Shown: positions 42,960 to 52,446, counted from the first letter of the stretch. The stretch is 64,000 nt of DNA from Desulfofalx alkaliphila DSM 12257 (GCF_000711975.1 NZ_JONT01000001.1:186001-250000); one strand, 5' to 3'. Numbers and translations are program-made. The notes: generated from the letters alone by a model not told the origin.

Positions 42960-44153
42960 ATGAAAAGGGCTAATGCAGTATTTATTTGTGTGCTATTAAC
43001 CTTACAATTTTTCATGGCCGATGGAGCCTGTGCAGAACCCCAGGTGGTTGGAGAATCAGCGGTACTTATGGATGCAAAAACCGGTCAAGTACTGTACCAG
43101 AAGAATCCCGACAAAAAAATGTACCCGGCAAGTACCACCAAAATGCTCACTGCCTTGGTGGCCTTGGAGAGGGGTAACTTAGAAGATGAGGTTACCGCAA
43201 GCAGCAATGCAGTGAACACCGCCGGTTCTGCCATAGGGCTGCAAACGGGTGAAAAACTGACGCTGGAGCACCTCTTGTATGCATTGATGCTTGTTTCGGC
43301 CAACGATGCGGCAGAGGCCATTGCTGAGCACCTTGCCGGCACTGTGGAACAGTTTTGCCATATAATGAATGACACGGCAAGGCTAATGGGGGCTCGCAAT
43401 ACACACTTTACCAATCCCCACGGGCTACCTGACGAAAACCATTATACCACTGCCTATGATTTAGCGGTTATCGCACGACATGCCATGAAAAATACAGAGT
43501 TTATGAAAATAGCCGGTGCTAAATCAAAAATAATTTCTAGGGATGACCCCGAGGCATGGACCGATTTATACAATCACAACAGTTTACTGAGCCGTTATGA
43601 ACATGCGGTGGGTATAAAAACCGGATACACCAGGGTAGCTCAGCAGTGCATAGTTGCTGCAGCGGAAAAGGACGGCAGGGAGCTAATTGCGGTGGTGTTG
43701 AAAACAAAAGGTGTAAACATTTGGTCGGATGCCATCACCTTGCTGGAATATGGTTTTAACAATTTCCAACCCCATAAGTTAATTGACATGGGTGAGGTTG
43801 TAGACCGGGTGAAGGTTAACTATAGCAAAGAAGAGATTGATTTGGTGGCCGCTGACCATCTTTATTACAACTTTCCTGTTGGATATCAACCCAATTTGGT
43901 ACAGGAGTTAGAACTTTATGATGAACCGGAGGCGTCCTTGGATTCAGGCCAGGTGTTGGGAAGCTTGCTGCTGTACGAGGGTGATCATTACCTTACAGAG
44001 GTGGAAGTGTTGGCGTCAAAAGAGGTTAAACGCCCCCTAAGCACCTATTGGTGGTTTTGGGTAGGTATAATGACCACAACTACTCTGCTAATGGTAACAG
44101 TTTTGTACTTGTTTATGAAACTAAAAAGACTAAAATTCAGGCGTATCAGATAA
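42960..44153 (+). CDS. D-alanyl-D-alanine carboxypeptidase (DacF/PBP5-type)
   Basis: The protein of about 397 residues is exported (N-terminal helix NAVFICVLLTLQFFMADGAC) and trims pentapeptide stems of peptidoglycan. Active-site motifs are SXXK in PASTTKMLTAL, SXN in LVSANDAAEA and KTG in VGIKTGYTRVA. After the PBP5 C-terminal domain comes a membrane helix (WVGIMTTTTLLMVTVLYLFM) and a basic tail, in place of the usual amphipathic anchor. ATG 42960 has AAGGTG 6 bases upstream; a GTG at 42951 overlaps that SD. It lies between feoB and fur; whether it shares the feo transcript is unknown. Confidence 0.94.
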   Translation: MKRANAVFICVLLTLQFFMADGACAEPQVVGESAVLMDAKTGQVLYQKNPDKKMYPASTTKMLTALVALERGNLEDEVTASSNAVNTAGSAIGLQTGEKLTLEHLLYALMLVSANDAAEAIAEHLAGTVEQFCHIMNDTARLMGARNTHFTNPHGLPDENHYTTAYDLAVIARHAMKNTEFMKIAGAKSKIISRDDPEAWTDLYNHNSLLSRYEHAVGIKTGYTRVAQQCIVAAAEKDGRELIAVVLKTKGVNIWSDAITLLEYGFNNFQPHKLIDMGEVVDRVKVNYSKEEIDLVAADHLYYNFPVGYQPNLVQELELYDEPEASLDSGQVLGSLLLYEGDHYLTEVEVLASKEVKRPLSTYWWFWVGIMTTTTLLMVTVLYLFMKLKRLKFRRIR

Positions 44154-44156
44154 TTG

Positions 44157-44185
44157 TTGACATTACAGAAACTACCACATATACT
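44157..44185 (+). promoter_or_regulatory. SigA-type promoter of the fur-family gene
   Basis: A perfect TTGACA (44157-44162) and TATACT (44180-44185) are exactly 17 bp apart, 27 bp before the start codon. Confidence 0.88.
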
Positions 44186-44212
44186 GATAAAAAGTCTTGG
44201 TGGTGTTGAAAA

Positions 44213-44653
44213 TTGAAAGAAGTTATAAACGATGTGGGGGCCAAGCTTCGTTCTAGGGAATATAAGTTAACACCCCAACGGAAGCTGATATTAAAGGTGT
44301 TGTTAGAAAACAGAGATCAGCATTTAAGCGCAGAGGATATATTTACGCTGGTGAAGAAAAAGGCGCCGGATGTTGGTTTGGCCACTGTTTACCGCACCTT
44401 GGAGCTTTTTTCCGAAAATGATATCATTCGCAGTGTTAATTTTGGTGACGGTAAAAAGAGATATGAATTTGGCCACCATCAAGAGGGTCACCATCATCAC
44501 CACGCCATTTGCTTAAAATGCGGCCAAATTATAGAAATAAATGAAGATCTGCTGGATGAGCTGGAAAATCAGGTTATTAATGACCACAATTTTAAAATTA
44601 CCAATCACGAGTTGAAGATTTTTGGCTACTGTTGTGATTGTAATAAAAAGTAG
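44213..44653 (+). CDS. fur: Fur-family metal-dependent transcriptional regulator
   Basis: The 146-residue protein has the winged-helix part with LTPQRKLILKVLLENRDQHL and GLATVYRTLELFSENDII, then a His-rich metal site (EGHHHHHAICLKCGQIIEI) and a second CXXC (GYCCDCNKK). Both structural-zinc CXXC pairs are present. It could be Fur, Zur or PerR by motif alone. Its nearness to feoAB and the Fur-like boxes there favour iron-sensing Fur. The start is TTG 44213. No Fur box is evident at its own promoter. Confidence 0.9.
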   Translation: MKEVINDVGAKLRSREYKLTPQRKLILKVLLENRDQHLSAEDIFTLVKKKAPDVGLATVYRTLELFSENDIIRSVNFGDGKKRYEFGHHQEGHHHHHAICLKCGQIIEINEDLLDELENQVINDHNFKITNHELKIFGYCCDCNKK

Positions 44654-44661
44654 ATTAGCGT

Positions 44662-44704
44662 AAATATACAAATTCACACCGCAGCGGTGTGAATTTGTAT
44701 ATTT
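44662..44704. terminator. 43-nt palindrome with 21-bp arms, probable terminator after fur
   Basis: The arm 44662-44682 is the exact reverse complement of 44684-44704 with a single central base. The core CACACCGC/GCGGTGTG is followed on each side by AT-rich sequence ending in TTTGTATATTT, so it can terminate in either direction. Confidence 0.75.
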
Positions 44705-44752
44705 GTAGCAAACTCACACCTACCACCATAAAATATAGAGAGGTGGTATAGA

Positions 44753-45658
44753 GTGAGAAGCAACAAAAAAATCGGCCTGGCCCTGGGGGGAGGCTTTCTT
44801 CGTGGAGCAGCCCATATCGGTGTGCTGCGCGTGCTGGAAAAGGAGGGTTTTAAGCCTGACATGGTGGCCGGAACCAGTGCCGGGAGCATAGTGGCTTCAC
44901 TGTATGCGGCGGGCTGGTCCGTTGATCGCATTGAAGATATGGCTTTATCATTAAGTGCCAAAGAAGTGTACGATGATGATTTGTCAACACTGGTAAATAT
45001 AGGGTTGATAGCTGCCGGCAGCATTACCGGCATATTTAAACTACCCTGGCCCTTTAAAAGGCCCCTGGGTTTAATGAAGGGAAAAAGGCTGCAAAAATTT
45101 TTAGATAACAACTTGCAAGACCAGGAATTTAAAGATTTGCAAATGCTCTTAGCCATAACTGCGGTGGATGTAAATTGTGGTACCAAGGTTATATTTGTCC
45201 ATGAACCGGTGCGCATCAGCGCCGCTCTGGATGAGGTATATTTACGCAAAGGTCGGGTGGCAGATGCGGTAAGGGCCAGCACAGCCGTGCCGGGCTTGTT
45301 TGAGCCTAAAACAATAGGCAATTACCAACTGATTGACGGCGGTTTAAGGGAACAGGTGCCTGCTGAAGTGCTGCATAAACTAGGGGCTGATGTTGTGTTG
45401 GCAGTTGATGTGGGTTATGACGGTGACCCCTATACCCGGGTCAACAGTATATTCCATGTGTTATTACAAACACTGGATATTATTCGGGCCGATGCCATTA
45501 AGCGGGAGTTGAGTCAATACGCAGATCTGGTATTAAGACCTCCCTTATCAAAGATCAGTCCCATGGACTTTCACCGCATACCCTTTGCCATAGCCCAGGG
45601 CGAAAAAACGGCCAGAGAGATGCTGCCGGAGATAGAGAAATTATTTAGATCTAGCTAG
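44753..45658 (+). CDS. Patatin-like phospholipase family protein (RssA-like)
   Basis: The 301-residue protein has the oxyanion-hole motif LALGGGFLRGAAHIGVLRVL, the nucleophile elbow AGTSAGSIVASLYAAG (GXSXG, Ser about 42) and the catalytic Asp in LIDGGLREQVP. This Ser-Asp dyad defines patatin-like lipid acyl hydrolases. The substrate is unknown. GAGGTGG precedes GTG 44753. The PHP phosphatase gene starts 14 bases after its stop. Confidence 0.92.
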   Translation: MRSNKKIGLALGGGFLRGAAHIGVLRVLEKEGFKPDMVAGTSAGSIVASLYAAGWSVDRIEDMALSLSAKEVYDDDLSTLVNIGLIAAGSITGIFKLPWPFKRPLGLMKGKRLQKFLDNNLQDQEFKDLQMLLAITAVDVNCGTKVIFVHEPVRISAALDEVYLRKGRVADAVRASTAVPGLFEPKTIGNYQLIDGGLREQVPAEVLHKLGADVVLAVDVGYDGDPYTRVNSIFHVLLQTLDIIRADAIKRELSQYADLVLRPPLSKISPMDFHRIPFAIAQGEKTAREMLPEIEKLFRSS

Positions 45659-45672
45659 TGGGGTGATTTCAA

Positions 45673-46476
45673 ATGCCCGTGGACTATCACCTGCATACCG
45701 CCCGCTGCGGTCATGCCAGTGGAACCATGGAAGAATATCTAAAGGTTGCAGTGGACAAAGGTATAACTGAAGTAGGTTTTGCAGACCATATTCCCATTTA
45801 CTGGCTGCCCCCGGAGCAAAGGGATGGGGGTTTAGCCATGGCCAGTGAAGAGTTGCCGGCTTATGTGGTAGAGGTGAACAACTTACAAGAAATCTACCCC
45901 CAATTGAACATTAAATTGGGCTTGGAGGTAGACTATATTCCCGGCCACCTGCATACCGCCCGGCAATTGATAAAATCGTTGCCATTGGATTATGTGCTGG
46001 GCTCGGTACACTACGTTGAAGGTTGGGGTTTTGATAATCCTGATCTTATTGGGGAATATAAGAAGTGGGATTTAACAGAACTCTACCACAAATATTTTGA
46101 ACTTGTTCGTCAAGCGGCAGCCAGCGGCCTTTTTGACATCATTGCCCACACCGACTTAATAAAAAAATTCGGTTACCGCCCCAACATGGACCTAAAACCC
46201 ATTTACCGAAAGCTTGCCTCTACCTTCAGGGAGTGTGGCGTCTGTGTGGAGGTGAATACGGCGGGCTTGAGGGTGCCTGCCGGGGAATGTTACCCCTGCA
46301 TAGAATTACTGCAAATGCTTTATCGGTATGGTGTGCCTGTGACCACCGGTTCCGATGCCCACAAACCGGAGCAGGTGGGTGAAGGACTTGACTTGGCCAT
46401 TAACTTAATTAAATCGGTGGGCTACACCAAGATCACAGTTTTTAAAAATAGAAAAAGGCGATACATAGAAATATAG
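45673..46476 (+). CDS. PHP-domain histidinol-phosphatase family protein
   Basis: The 267-residue PHP hydrolase has metal-binding motifs DYHLHTARCGHASGTMEEYL at the N-terminus, FADHIPIYWLP, GLEVDYIPGH, LGSVHYVEGWGFDN, IAHTDLIKKFG and the C-terminal TTGSDAHKPEQVGEGL. This pattern matches HisK-type histidinol-phosphatases (last phosphatase step of histidine synthesis). No other his gene is in the window, so the assignment rests on the family. Confidence 0.9.
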   Translation: MPVDYHLHTARCGHASGTMEEYLKVAVDKGITEVGFADHIPIYWLPPEQRDGGLAMASEELPAYVVEVNNLQEIYPQLNIKLGLEVDYIPGHLHTARQLIKSLPLDYVLGSVHYVEGWGFDNPDLIGEYKKWDLTELYHKYFELVRQAAASGLFDIIAHTDLIKKFGYRPNMDLKPIYRKLASTFRECGVCVEVNTAGLRVPAGECYPCIELLQMLYRYGVPVTTGSDAHKPEQVGEGLDLAINLIKSVGYTKITVFKNRKRRYIEI

Positions 46477-46490
46477 GGCCATCCTATCTT

Positions 46491-46516
46491 AATAGGACAA
46501 AGGTCCTATTTTTTCT
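46491..46516 (+). terminator. Terminator after the PHP gene
   Basis: AATAGGAC (46491-46498) pairs with GTCCTATT (46503-46510), followed by TTTTCTTTTT. Confidence 0.88.
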
Positions 46517-46562
46517 TTTTCTTCCAGCGGTGGAAGGATTTTTAACACCAATTGTTGAATAA

Positions 46563-46592
46563 AAGTGGAGTGAAGTGGAGGAAAGTGGTGGA
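46563..46592 (+). promoter_or_regulatory. MraZ operator: three AAGTGG boxes with 10-bp spacing
   Basis: AAGTGG begins at 46563, 46573 and 46583, each followed by four bases, giving three head-to-tail boxes in exact 10-bp phase, 29 bp before mraZ. MraZ proteins are known to bind short repeated GTGG-type boxes upstream of their own gene, so autoregulation of the dcw cluster is expected. Confidence 0.85.
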
Positions 46593-46620
46593 TAATAACC
46601 CGTCAGTGGGGTGACTGGGC

Positions 46621-47049
46621 ATGTTCATGGGTGAATACTCGCATACAATTGACAGTAAAGGAAGGCTAATTATTCCTGCCCGCTTCCGCGAAGGTCTGGG
46701 AGACAAGTTTGTTGTGACCAAAGGACTCGATAACTGCCTTTTTGTATACCCACAGCCTGAATGGGCTGCCTTGGAACAAAAACTTAAGTCGCTGCCCTTT
46801 ACACGGGCAGATGCTCGGGCCTTCGTTAGATTTTTCTTTTCCGGTGCCACCGAGAGCAATCTGGATAAACAAGGGAGGGTATTATTGCCTTCTAATTTGC
46901 GTGAGTATGCCCAGTTGTCTAAAGATGTGGTGGTTTTAGGGGTATCATCACGGGTGGAAATCTGGTCTAAGGAGCGGTGGGATGAATACAACACCGCTGC
47001 AGGCCAATCCTTTGAGCAAATAGCTGAAAAAATTGTAGATTTGCTTTAG
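46621..47049 (+). CDS. mraZ: Transcriptional regulator MraZ
   Basis: The 142-residue protein has two AbrB-like (SpoVT) domains: [20 protein letters not shown] and [20 protein letters not shown], each with the conserved DXXGR. It forms ring oligomers and binds the repeated boxes upstream of the dcw operon. Here three such boxes lie at 46563-46592. GGGGTGA precedes ATG 46621. It is the first gene of the division and cell-wall cluster. Confidence 0.97.
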   Translation: MFMGEYSHTIDSKGRLIIPARFREGLGDKFVVTKGLDNCLFVYPQPEWAALEQKLKSLPFTRADARAFVRFFFSGATESNLDKQGRVLLPSNLREYAQLSKDVVVLGVSSRVEIWSKERWDEYNTAAGQSFEQIAEKIVDLL

Positions 47050-47098
47050 CAGCTTAAAGGGAATAACTAAGGACATAAACTACTTTGAAAGGTGAGTC

Positions 47099-48043
47099 TT
47101 GCAATTGGATTTCTACCATGAGCCTGTGATGTTGGAAGAAGTGATGGAGGGGCTAAAACTAAAGCCCGGCGGTGTATATGTGGACTGCACCTTAGGCGGT
47201 GCGGGGCATAGCAGCGAAATTTTGAGGCGCACTGCCCCCGACGGCCGGCTGATTGGTTTAGACCAGGACCCGGAGGCATTGAAAGCGGCAAATAAACGGT
47301 TGTTGGAATTTGGCCGCCGGGTGACCACCGTCAGGGCAAATTTTTCCGACCTGCAGAGGGTACTCCAAGAACTAAATGTGACCCAGGTGGACGGCATACT
47401 GTTTGACCTGGGAGTTTCTTCACCCCAGCTGGATAACCCCGCAAGGGGGTTCTCCTATATGCATGATGCCACCTTAGATATGCGCATGAATCCTGACCAA
47501 TCCTTCACAGCAAAGGACCTGGTTAACAGTTTTTCGGAAGATGAACTGTTCGGTATAATCCGTGACTACGGTGAAGAAAAGTGGGCCAAGAGAATAGCGC
47601 GTTTTATTGTTGAACAGCGGCAAAAACAACCCATTAATACCACCTTTGAGTTGGTAGAGATAATCAAAAGGGCGATACCAGCCGCAGCAAGACGCTCTGG
47701 ACCACACCCCGCCAAACGCACATTTCAAGCTATACGCATCGCAGTAAATGATGAATTAAATATCTTAACGACTGCTTTTTCCCAAGCAATTGACGCCTTG
47801 AAGCCAGGGGGCAGATTGTGCGTCATTACCTTTCATTCGTTAGAGGATCGCATTACCAAAGATTTGTTTAAATATAAGGCGGCTCCCTGTACATGTCCGC
47901 CGCGGCTACCGGTCTGTACCTGTGGCAAAAAGTCAGAAATAAAAATAATTACCCGCAAACCAATAGAATCTTCAACTGCCGAAGTGGCGCAAAACCCACG
48001 GGCGCGCAGTGCAAAATTAAGGATTGCAGAAAAACTGGCATAG
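47099..48043 (+). CDS. rsmH: 16S rRNA (cytosine(1402)-N4)-methyltransferase
   Basis: The 314-residue SAM-dependent enzyme (formerly MraW) methylates C1402 in the ribosomal decoding centre. The N-terminus [23 protein letters not shown] motif [35 protein letters not shown] and [12 protein letters not shown] are diagnostic. The start is TTG 47099 behind AAAGGTGAG. Confidence 0.97.
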   Translation: MQLDFYHEPVMLEEVMEGLKLKPGGVYVDCTLGGAGHSSEILRRTAPDGRLIGLDQDPEALKAANKRLLEFGRRVTTVRANFSDLQRVLQELNVTQVDGILFDLGVSSPQLDNPARGFSYMHDATLDMRMNPDQSFTAKDLVNSFSEDELFGIIRDYGEEKWAKRIARFIVEQRQKQPINTTFELVEIIKRAIPAAARRSGPHPAKRTFQAIRIAVNDELNILTTAFSQAIDALKPGGRLCVITFHSLEDRITKDLFKYKAAPCTCPPRLPVCTCGKKSEIKIITRKPIESSTAEVAQNPRARSAKLRIAEKLA

Positions 48044-48073
48044 GTTCTAAATTGCCGGGAGGGTGAATAAATT

Positions 48074-48619
48074 TTGGTATTAGCAAGGGAAAGTAAGGAA
48101 TATAGCCTATCGCAAGAGGAAATTAAACAGCCACCTCAGCCCCAAAGACAAGGGCGGCGGGCCTTTCGTCGCTCGGTGGTAAAACAAAAGCTTGTGCTCA
48201 CTGCCATGGTGTTGTGCTGCTTTGTGATGGGGGTTATGGTGGCTTACTACTATGCCCAAGTTGCCTATGTGGGGTACAAGATTGACTTGCTACAGGGTAA
48301 GCTGGCAGAGTTGAGGATTGAGAGTAACAATCTGGAACAAGAGGTAAATAAGCTAGTATCGTTAAAACAGATAGAGGCCATTGCCATGGGTGAATTAGGC
48401 ATGGTTAGACCCGACGGTGACAAGGTGGTATTGGTGGCCGGGACGTCAGTAACTCCGGAAACAGCAGGGGAAGAAAGGTCGGCCACACATAGGGACACCG
48501 CCTACCGGGACAGACCGCGGGAGAGCATCACCATGCAGGAAACACCCCAAGACCGGCAAACACAGCGCAACAGCATTATCCAAGCCTTTACCGAGATGGT
48601 GCAGCGTTGGAACTCTTAA
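48074..48619 (+). CDS. ftsL: Cell division protein FtsL
   Basis: The 181-residue bitopic protein has a basic cytoplasmic N-terminus (RQGRRAFRRSVVKQK), one membrane helix (VLTAMVLCCFVMGVMVAYYY, about residues 40-60) and a short extracytoplasmic coiled coil (LQGKLAELRIESNNLEQEVN). This topology and position between rsmH and the class B PBP identify FtsL despite low sequence conservation. The start is TTG 48074 behind GGAGGGTGA. The long hydrophilic C-terminal tail (about 60 residues) is unusual in length. Confidence 0.85.
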   Translation: MVLARESKEYSLSQEEIKQPPQPQRQGRRAFRRSVVKQKLVLTAMVLCCFVMGVMVAYYYAQVAYVGYKIDLLQGKLAELRIESNNLEQEVNKLVSLKQIEAIAMGELGMVRPDGDKVVLVAGTSVTPETAGEERSATHRDTAYRDRPRESITMQETPQDRQTQRNSIIQAFTEMVQRWNS

Positions 48620-48660
48620 GCTGAGTCACAGGGAGGCAGGGCCTTTACAGGAGGTTTGTA

Positions 48661-50817
48661 ATGAGAACCACCAATATAGTCACACGTAAACGCATTGCCC
48701 TGCTGTTTTTGGGAGCAATTGTTCTCCTGTCGCTGCTAATGCTCAGGCTGGCTTGGATACAATTTGTACGGGGCGATGAACTGAGCCAAAAGGCAGCCTC
48801 CTATCGAATGCGGGAAGTACCCGTTGAAGCCAAAAGGGGAACGATATATGACCGCAATATGAATGAGCTAGTGACCAGCGTCAGCTCCGACTCGGTATAC
48901 GCCATCCCTTCCCATGTGGAAAACAAAGAAGAAACGGCTAAACACCTGGCCCAGTTATTAAATATGGACGAAGAAACAATACTAAATAAATTAAAAAAAC
49001 AGAGCTCCTTTGAATGGATTAAGCGCAAGATGGATTGGGATACCGCCCAGAAGCTAAAGGAGCTAAATTTAGAAGGAATCGGTTTTGCTGAAGAGAGCAG
49101 GCGCTTTTACACCCAGGAAGGGCTGGCCTCCCATTTGTTGGGCTTCACCGGGATGGATAACCAAGGGCTAATAGGGATAGAAAAAAGCTATGATGAGCAA
49201 CTGATGGGCATACCCGGTCAAATTGTAGTGGAACATGATGCGGCCGGGCGGGAAATACCCCATGCCCTGCATCACTATATACCGCCTGAACAGGGCAATC
49301 ACCTGGTTTTAACCATTGACCAAACCATTCAGTATTTTGTTGAAAGGGAACTGGATAAAATTGTTGCTGATTTCAATCCCACCAGTGCAGTAATTATAGT
49401 AATGGACCCCAATACCGGTGAAATTTTAGGGATGGGCAACCGCCCAACCTTTGATCCCAACAATTGGCAGGATTATCAATCCTCCATTTGGGATCGCAAC
49501 CATGCCATTTGGTATAATTATGAGCCCGGTTCAACCTTTAAAATTATTACCGCAGCCGCTGCCTTGGAAGAAAATGCAGTGAAGTTAGATGATCATTTTT
49601 ATGATCCCGGCTACATAAAGGTGGCAGATCGTCGCATCCGCTGCCATAAGGCCGGGGGTCACGGCAGTCAAAGCTTTCGGGAGGTGGTTTGCAACTCCTG
49701 CAACCCCGGCTTTGTTGAAGTTGGACTAAATTTGGGTGTAGAAAGGTTCTATAAATACATTACTGCCTTTGGTTTTAACCAACTGACCGGTATAGAACTG
49801 CCCGGCGAGGCCAAAGGGATCTTGATTAACGAAAAAAATGCCACCAACTTGAACATAGCCACCATGTCCATGGGGCAGTCAATTGCGGTAACTCCAATCC
49901 AGTTAATTAGTGCGGTTTCGGCTACCATTAACGGCGGCAACTTAATGAGGCCCTACATAGTAAAAGAAATACGCGACAGTGAAAATAAGGTGGTAAAAAA
50001 TTTTAAACCCCAAGAGGTGCGGCAGGTTATTTCAGAGGATACATCTAAGCTGCTGAGGGAACTGCTGGAGGATGTTGTGTTAAACGGTACCGGTAGAAAT
50101 GCCTATGTGGAGGGTTATCCCGCCGGGGGTAAAACCGGTACTGCCCAGGTGGTGGGTAGCAGCGGTGGCTATGTGAGCGGTAAGTATGTATCTTCCTTTG
50201 CCGGTTTTGCACCGGTGGATGACCCGCAAATTGCTGTACTGATCATGGTGCAAGAGCCTAAGGGCGGTATTTATTACGGCAGCCAGGTGGCGGCCCCGGT
50301 CTTTGCACCCCTGGCCAGGGATATTTTAAGGTATATGGGTATTCCTGAGACCAGGGACATGGAGCGTCCGGTGAGACCCTTTGAAACAGTTGAAAAGCAG
50401 GTGGAAACGGAAGTACCCAATGTGGTGAATTTGCCCTTGACTGAGGCCCAGAGGGAGTTAAGGGCAGCCGGGTTGGCCTTTCAAACCAAGGGTGAAGGCC
50501 AGGTGGTTTACCGGCAAACCCCAAAGGCCGGCGCAGTGGTGAAATCGGGTTCTACGGTGATAATTGATGTTAATCCCCCGGAAGATTTGCCTGAAGGCAA
50601 GGTCACCATGCCCAATTTACGCGGCTCAACCATAAAAGAAGCCGGGACGCTGTTAGAAAGCATTGGTTTGCGTATGCAACCCACCGGCACAGGCTTGGCG
50701 GTCAGCCAAAGCATAAAGGCAGGAACACAAGTTAATAAAGGTAGCACAGTGCAGGTAGAATTTAAGCCGCCCGGTGCCACACAGCAACAGCAAGAACAAA
50801 CTCAGGTAAGGCCATAG
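48661..50817 (+). CDS. Class B penicillin-binding protein (SpoVD/PBP2B type) with PASTA domains
   Basis: The 718-residue transpeptidase crosslinks septal or spore-cortex peptidoglycan. It has an N-terminal membrane helix (ALLFLGAIVLLSLLMLRLAW) and the PBP dimerisation domain (EAKRGTIYDRNMNELV). The active-site motifs are STFK (EPGSTFKIITAAA), SCN in CNSCNPGFVE and KTGTAQ. Two C-terminal PASTA domains span about residues 575-710. Cysteines cluster near the SXN motif (RCHKAGG, VVCNSCN). The single gene here may serve the SpoVD or PBP2B role. Its stop lies inside a terminator stem. Confidence 0.93.
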   Translation: MRTTNIVTRKRIALLFLGAIVLLSLLMLRLAWIQFVRGDELSQKAASYRMREVPVEAKRGTIYDRNMNELVTSVSSDSVYAIPSHVENKEETAKHLAQLLNMDEETILNKLKKQSSFEWIKRKMDWDTAQKLKELNLEGIGFAEESRRFYTQEGLASHLLGFTGMDNQGLIGIEKSYDEQLMGIPGQIVVEHDAAGREIPHALHHYIPPEQGNHLVLTIDQTIQYFVERELDKIVADFNPTSAVIIVMDPNTGEILGMGNRPTFDPNNWQDYQSSIWDRNHAIWYNYEPGSTFKIITAAAALEENAVKLDDHFYDPGYIKVADRRIRCHKAGGHGSQSFREVVCNSCNPGFVEVGLNLGVERFYKYITAFGFNQLTGIELPGEAKGILINEKNATNLNIATMSMGQSIAVTPIQLISAVSATINGGNLMRPYIVKEIRDSENKVVKNFKPQEVRQVISEDTSKLLRELLEDVVLNGTGRNAYVEGYPAGGKTGTAQVVGSSGGYVSGKYVSSFAGFAPVDDPQIAVLIMVQEPKGGIYYGSQVAAPVFAPLARDILRYMGIPETRDMERPVRPFETVEKQVETEVPNVVNLPLTEAQRELRAAGLAFQTKGEGQVVYRQTPKAGAVVKSGSTVIIDVNPPEDLPEGKVTMPNLRGSTIKEAGTLLESIGLRMQPTGTGLAVSQSIKAGTQVNKGSTVQVEFKPPGATQQQQEQTQVRP

Positions 50818-50842
50818 AAAGCTATGGCCCCCTGAGTTTTTT
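50799..50842 (+). terminator. Terminator overlapping the end of the PBP gene
   Basis: AACTCAGG and GGCCATAG pair with CTATGGCC and CCTGAGTT around loop AAAG, with a small internal bulge, followed by TTTTTT. The TAG stop is in the stem. It divides the dcw cluster into at least two transcription units. Confidence 0.9.
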
Positions 50843-50965
50843 AAAGATAGAAAGTTGCTTCAGGAAATATTTGCATAATATTTGGGAAACAATAGAAATA
50901 AGATAAATTAGGTACGACAGATGTAAGCTATGGCGAAAACTGAGTCAAATGGGGGGAGGAAAAAA

Positions 50966-52435
50966 ATGCTGCTTAGCGAATTAGTGGTGAATATAAAGGT
51001 ATTAGATAGCAAAGGTGATTTGGCGGTACCAATCAAAGGTATTGCCTATGACTCCCGCAAGGTGCAGCCGGGGTTTTTGTTTGTGGCTGTGCCGGGGTTT
51101 GTAACTGACGGTCACCACTATATAGACCAGGCCGTGGCCAAGGGTGCGGGAGCTTTGATTGTGGAAAAACCCTCGGAAGCGGATATTCCCACTGTCCAGG
51201 TGGAAGACAGCCGCTTGGCGCTGGCCCTGGTTGCGGCGGAGTTTTACAATCATCCTTCCCAAAGCTTAACCATAACCGGCATTACCGGTACCAATGGTAA
51301 AACAACCACCACTCACCTGGTGGCGGCCATATATAAGGCTGCCGGAAATAGGGTTGGTTTGGTAGGTACCATTCAAAATCTAATAGGCGGTAAGGAGGCA
51401 CCGGCCAGCAACACTACGCCGGAGTCTTTGGATTTACAGCGCTTGTTTAATGATATGCTAAAGGCCGGCGTATCCCATGCTGCCATGGAGGTTTCATCCC
51501 ATGCCCTGACACTGAACAGGGTTGCCGGGGTGGAATTTAACGCTGCGGTGTTTACAAACTTATCCCAGGACCACCTGGATTTCCATAGGGACATGGACGA
51601 CTATGCTGCAGCCAAGGCAAAGCTTTTTACCCGGTCTCCTTTGGCGATAATTAATGCCGATGATGCCCGGTCCGGCCAAATGATTAAGGCCTCCACAGGG
51701 AAGGTAGTCACTTACGGTTTGAAAAACCAATCTGATGTGGGAGCCAAGGATATTAAAATAAGCACCCGGGGTGTTTCTTTTGTTACCACTGGCATATACG
51801 GCCAACATCGGTTAAACTTAAAGCTGACCGGCGAATTTAATGTCTATAATGCTTTGGCGGCCTTTACCGCTGGGATGGCCCAGGGCTTTAATGGGGAATT
51901 GGTGGTATCTGCCCTGGAAACAGTACCCGGCGTGGCCGGAAGGTTTGAGCTTGTGGACCAAGGTCAGCCCTTTGCAGTGGTGGTGGATTATGCCCATACC
52001 CCTGACGGTCTGGAAAACATATTAAAAACTGCTAAACAGATGGCAAAGAAGAGGTTGATATCGGTGTTTGGCTGTGGCGGTGACCGGGATCGAAGCAAAA
52101 GGCCCATTATGGGCCAAATAGGAACATCCTACAGCCATTTGGCAGTAATTACCTCAGACAATCCCCGTACCGAAGATCCACAGCAAATAATTGAGGATAT
52201 TTTGATTGGGGTAAAAAGTCTTGCCAATGCCCAACACAAATATGAGGTAATACCCGACCGTCGAAAGGCCATTGCCTATGCCATAGGGGAGGCCGGCCCT
52301 GGAGATGTGGTAATAATTGCGGGTAAAGGCCACGAAACCTATCAAATTATAGGCAATAAAAAATATGATTTTGACGATCGCGCAGTTGCTGCCGAAGCTT
52401 TGGCATCGCTGGGATATCATCAAGAAAAACAGTAA
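50966..52435 (+). CDS. murE: UDP-MurNAc-L-Ala-D-Glu:meso-diaminopimelate ligase
   Basis: The 489-residue ATP-dependent Mur ligase adds the third stem-peptide residue. The ATP loop is GITGTNGKTTTTHL, and the substrate-specificity motif DNPR (VITSDNPRTED) indicates meso-diaminopimelate. ATG 50966 is preferred because GGGGGAGG lies 6 bases upstream; ATG 50930 has no SD. The 112-bp gap after the PBP terminator contains AT-rich promoter-like elements but no clear match. Confidence 0.96.
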   Translation: MLLSELVVNIKVLDSKGDLAVPIKGIAYDSRKVQPGFLFVAVPGFVTDGHHYIDQAVAKGAGALIVEKPSEADIPTVQVEDSRLALALVAAEFYNHPSQSLTITGITGTNGKTTTTHLVAAIYKAAGNRVGLVGTIQNLIGGKEAPASNTTPESLDLQRLFNDMLKAGVSHAAMEVSSHALTLNRVAGVEFNAAVFTNLSQDHLDFHRDMDDYAAAKAKLFTRSPLAIINADDARSGQMIKASTGKVVTYGLKNQSDVGAKDIKISTRGVSFVTTGIYGQHRLNLKLTGEFNVYNALAAFTAGMAQGFNGELVVSALETVPGVAGRFELVDQGQPFAVVVDYAHTPDGLENILKTAKQMAKKRLISVFGCGGDRDRSKRPIMGQIGTSYSHLAVITSDNPRTEDPQQIIEDILIGVKSLANAQHKYEVIPDRRKAIAYAIGEAGPGDVVIIAGKGHETYQIIGNKKYDFDDRAVAAEALASLGYHQEKQ

Positions 52436-52446
52436 GGTGGAAATGT

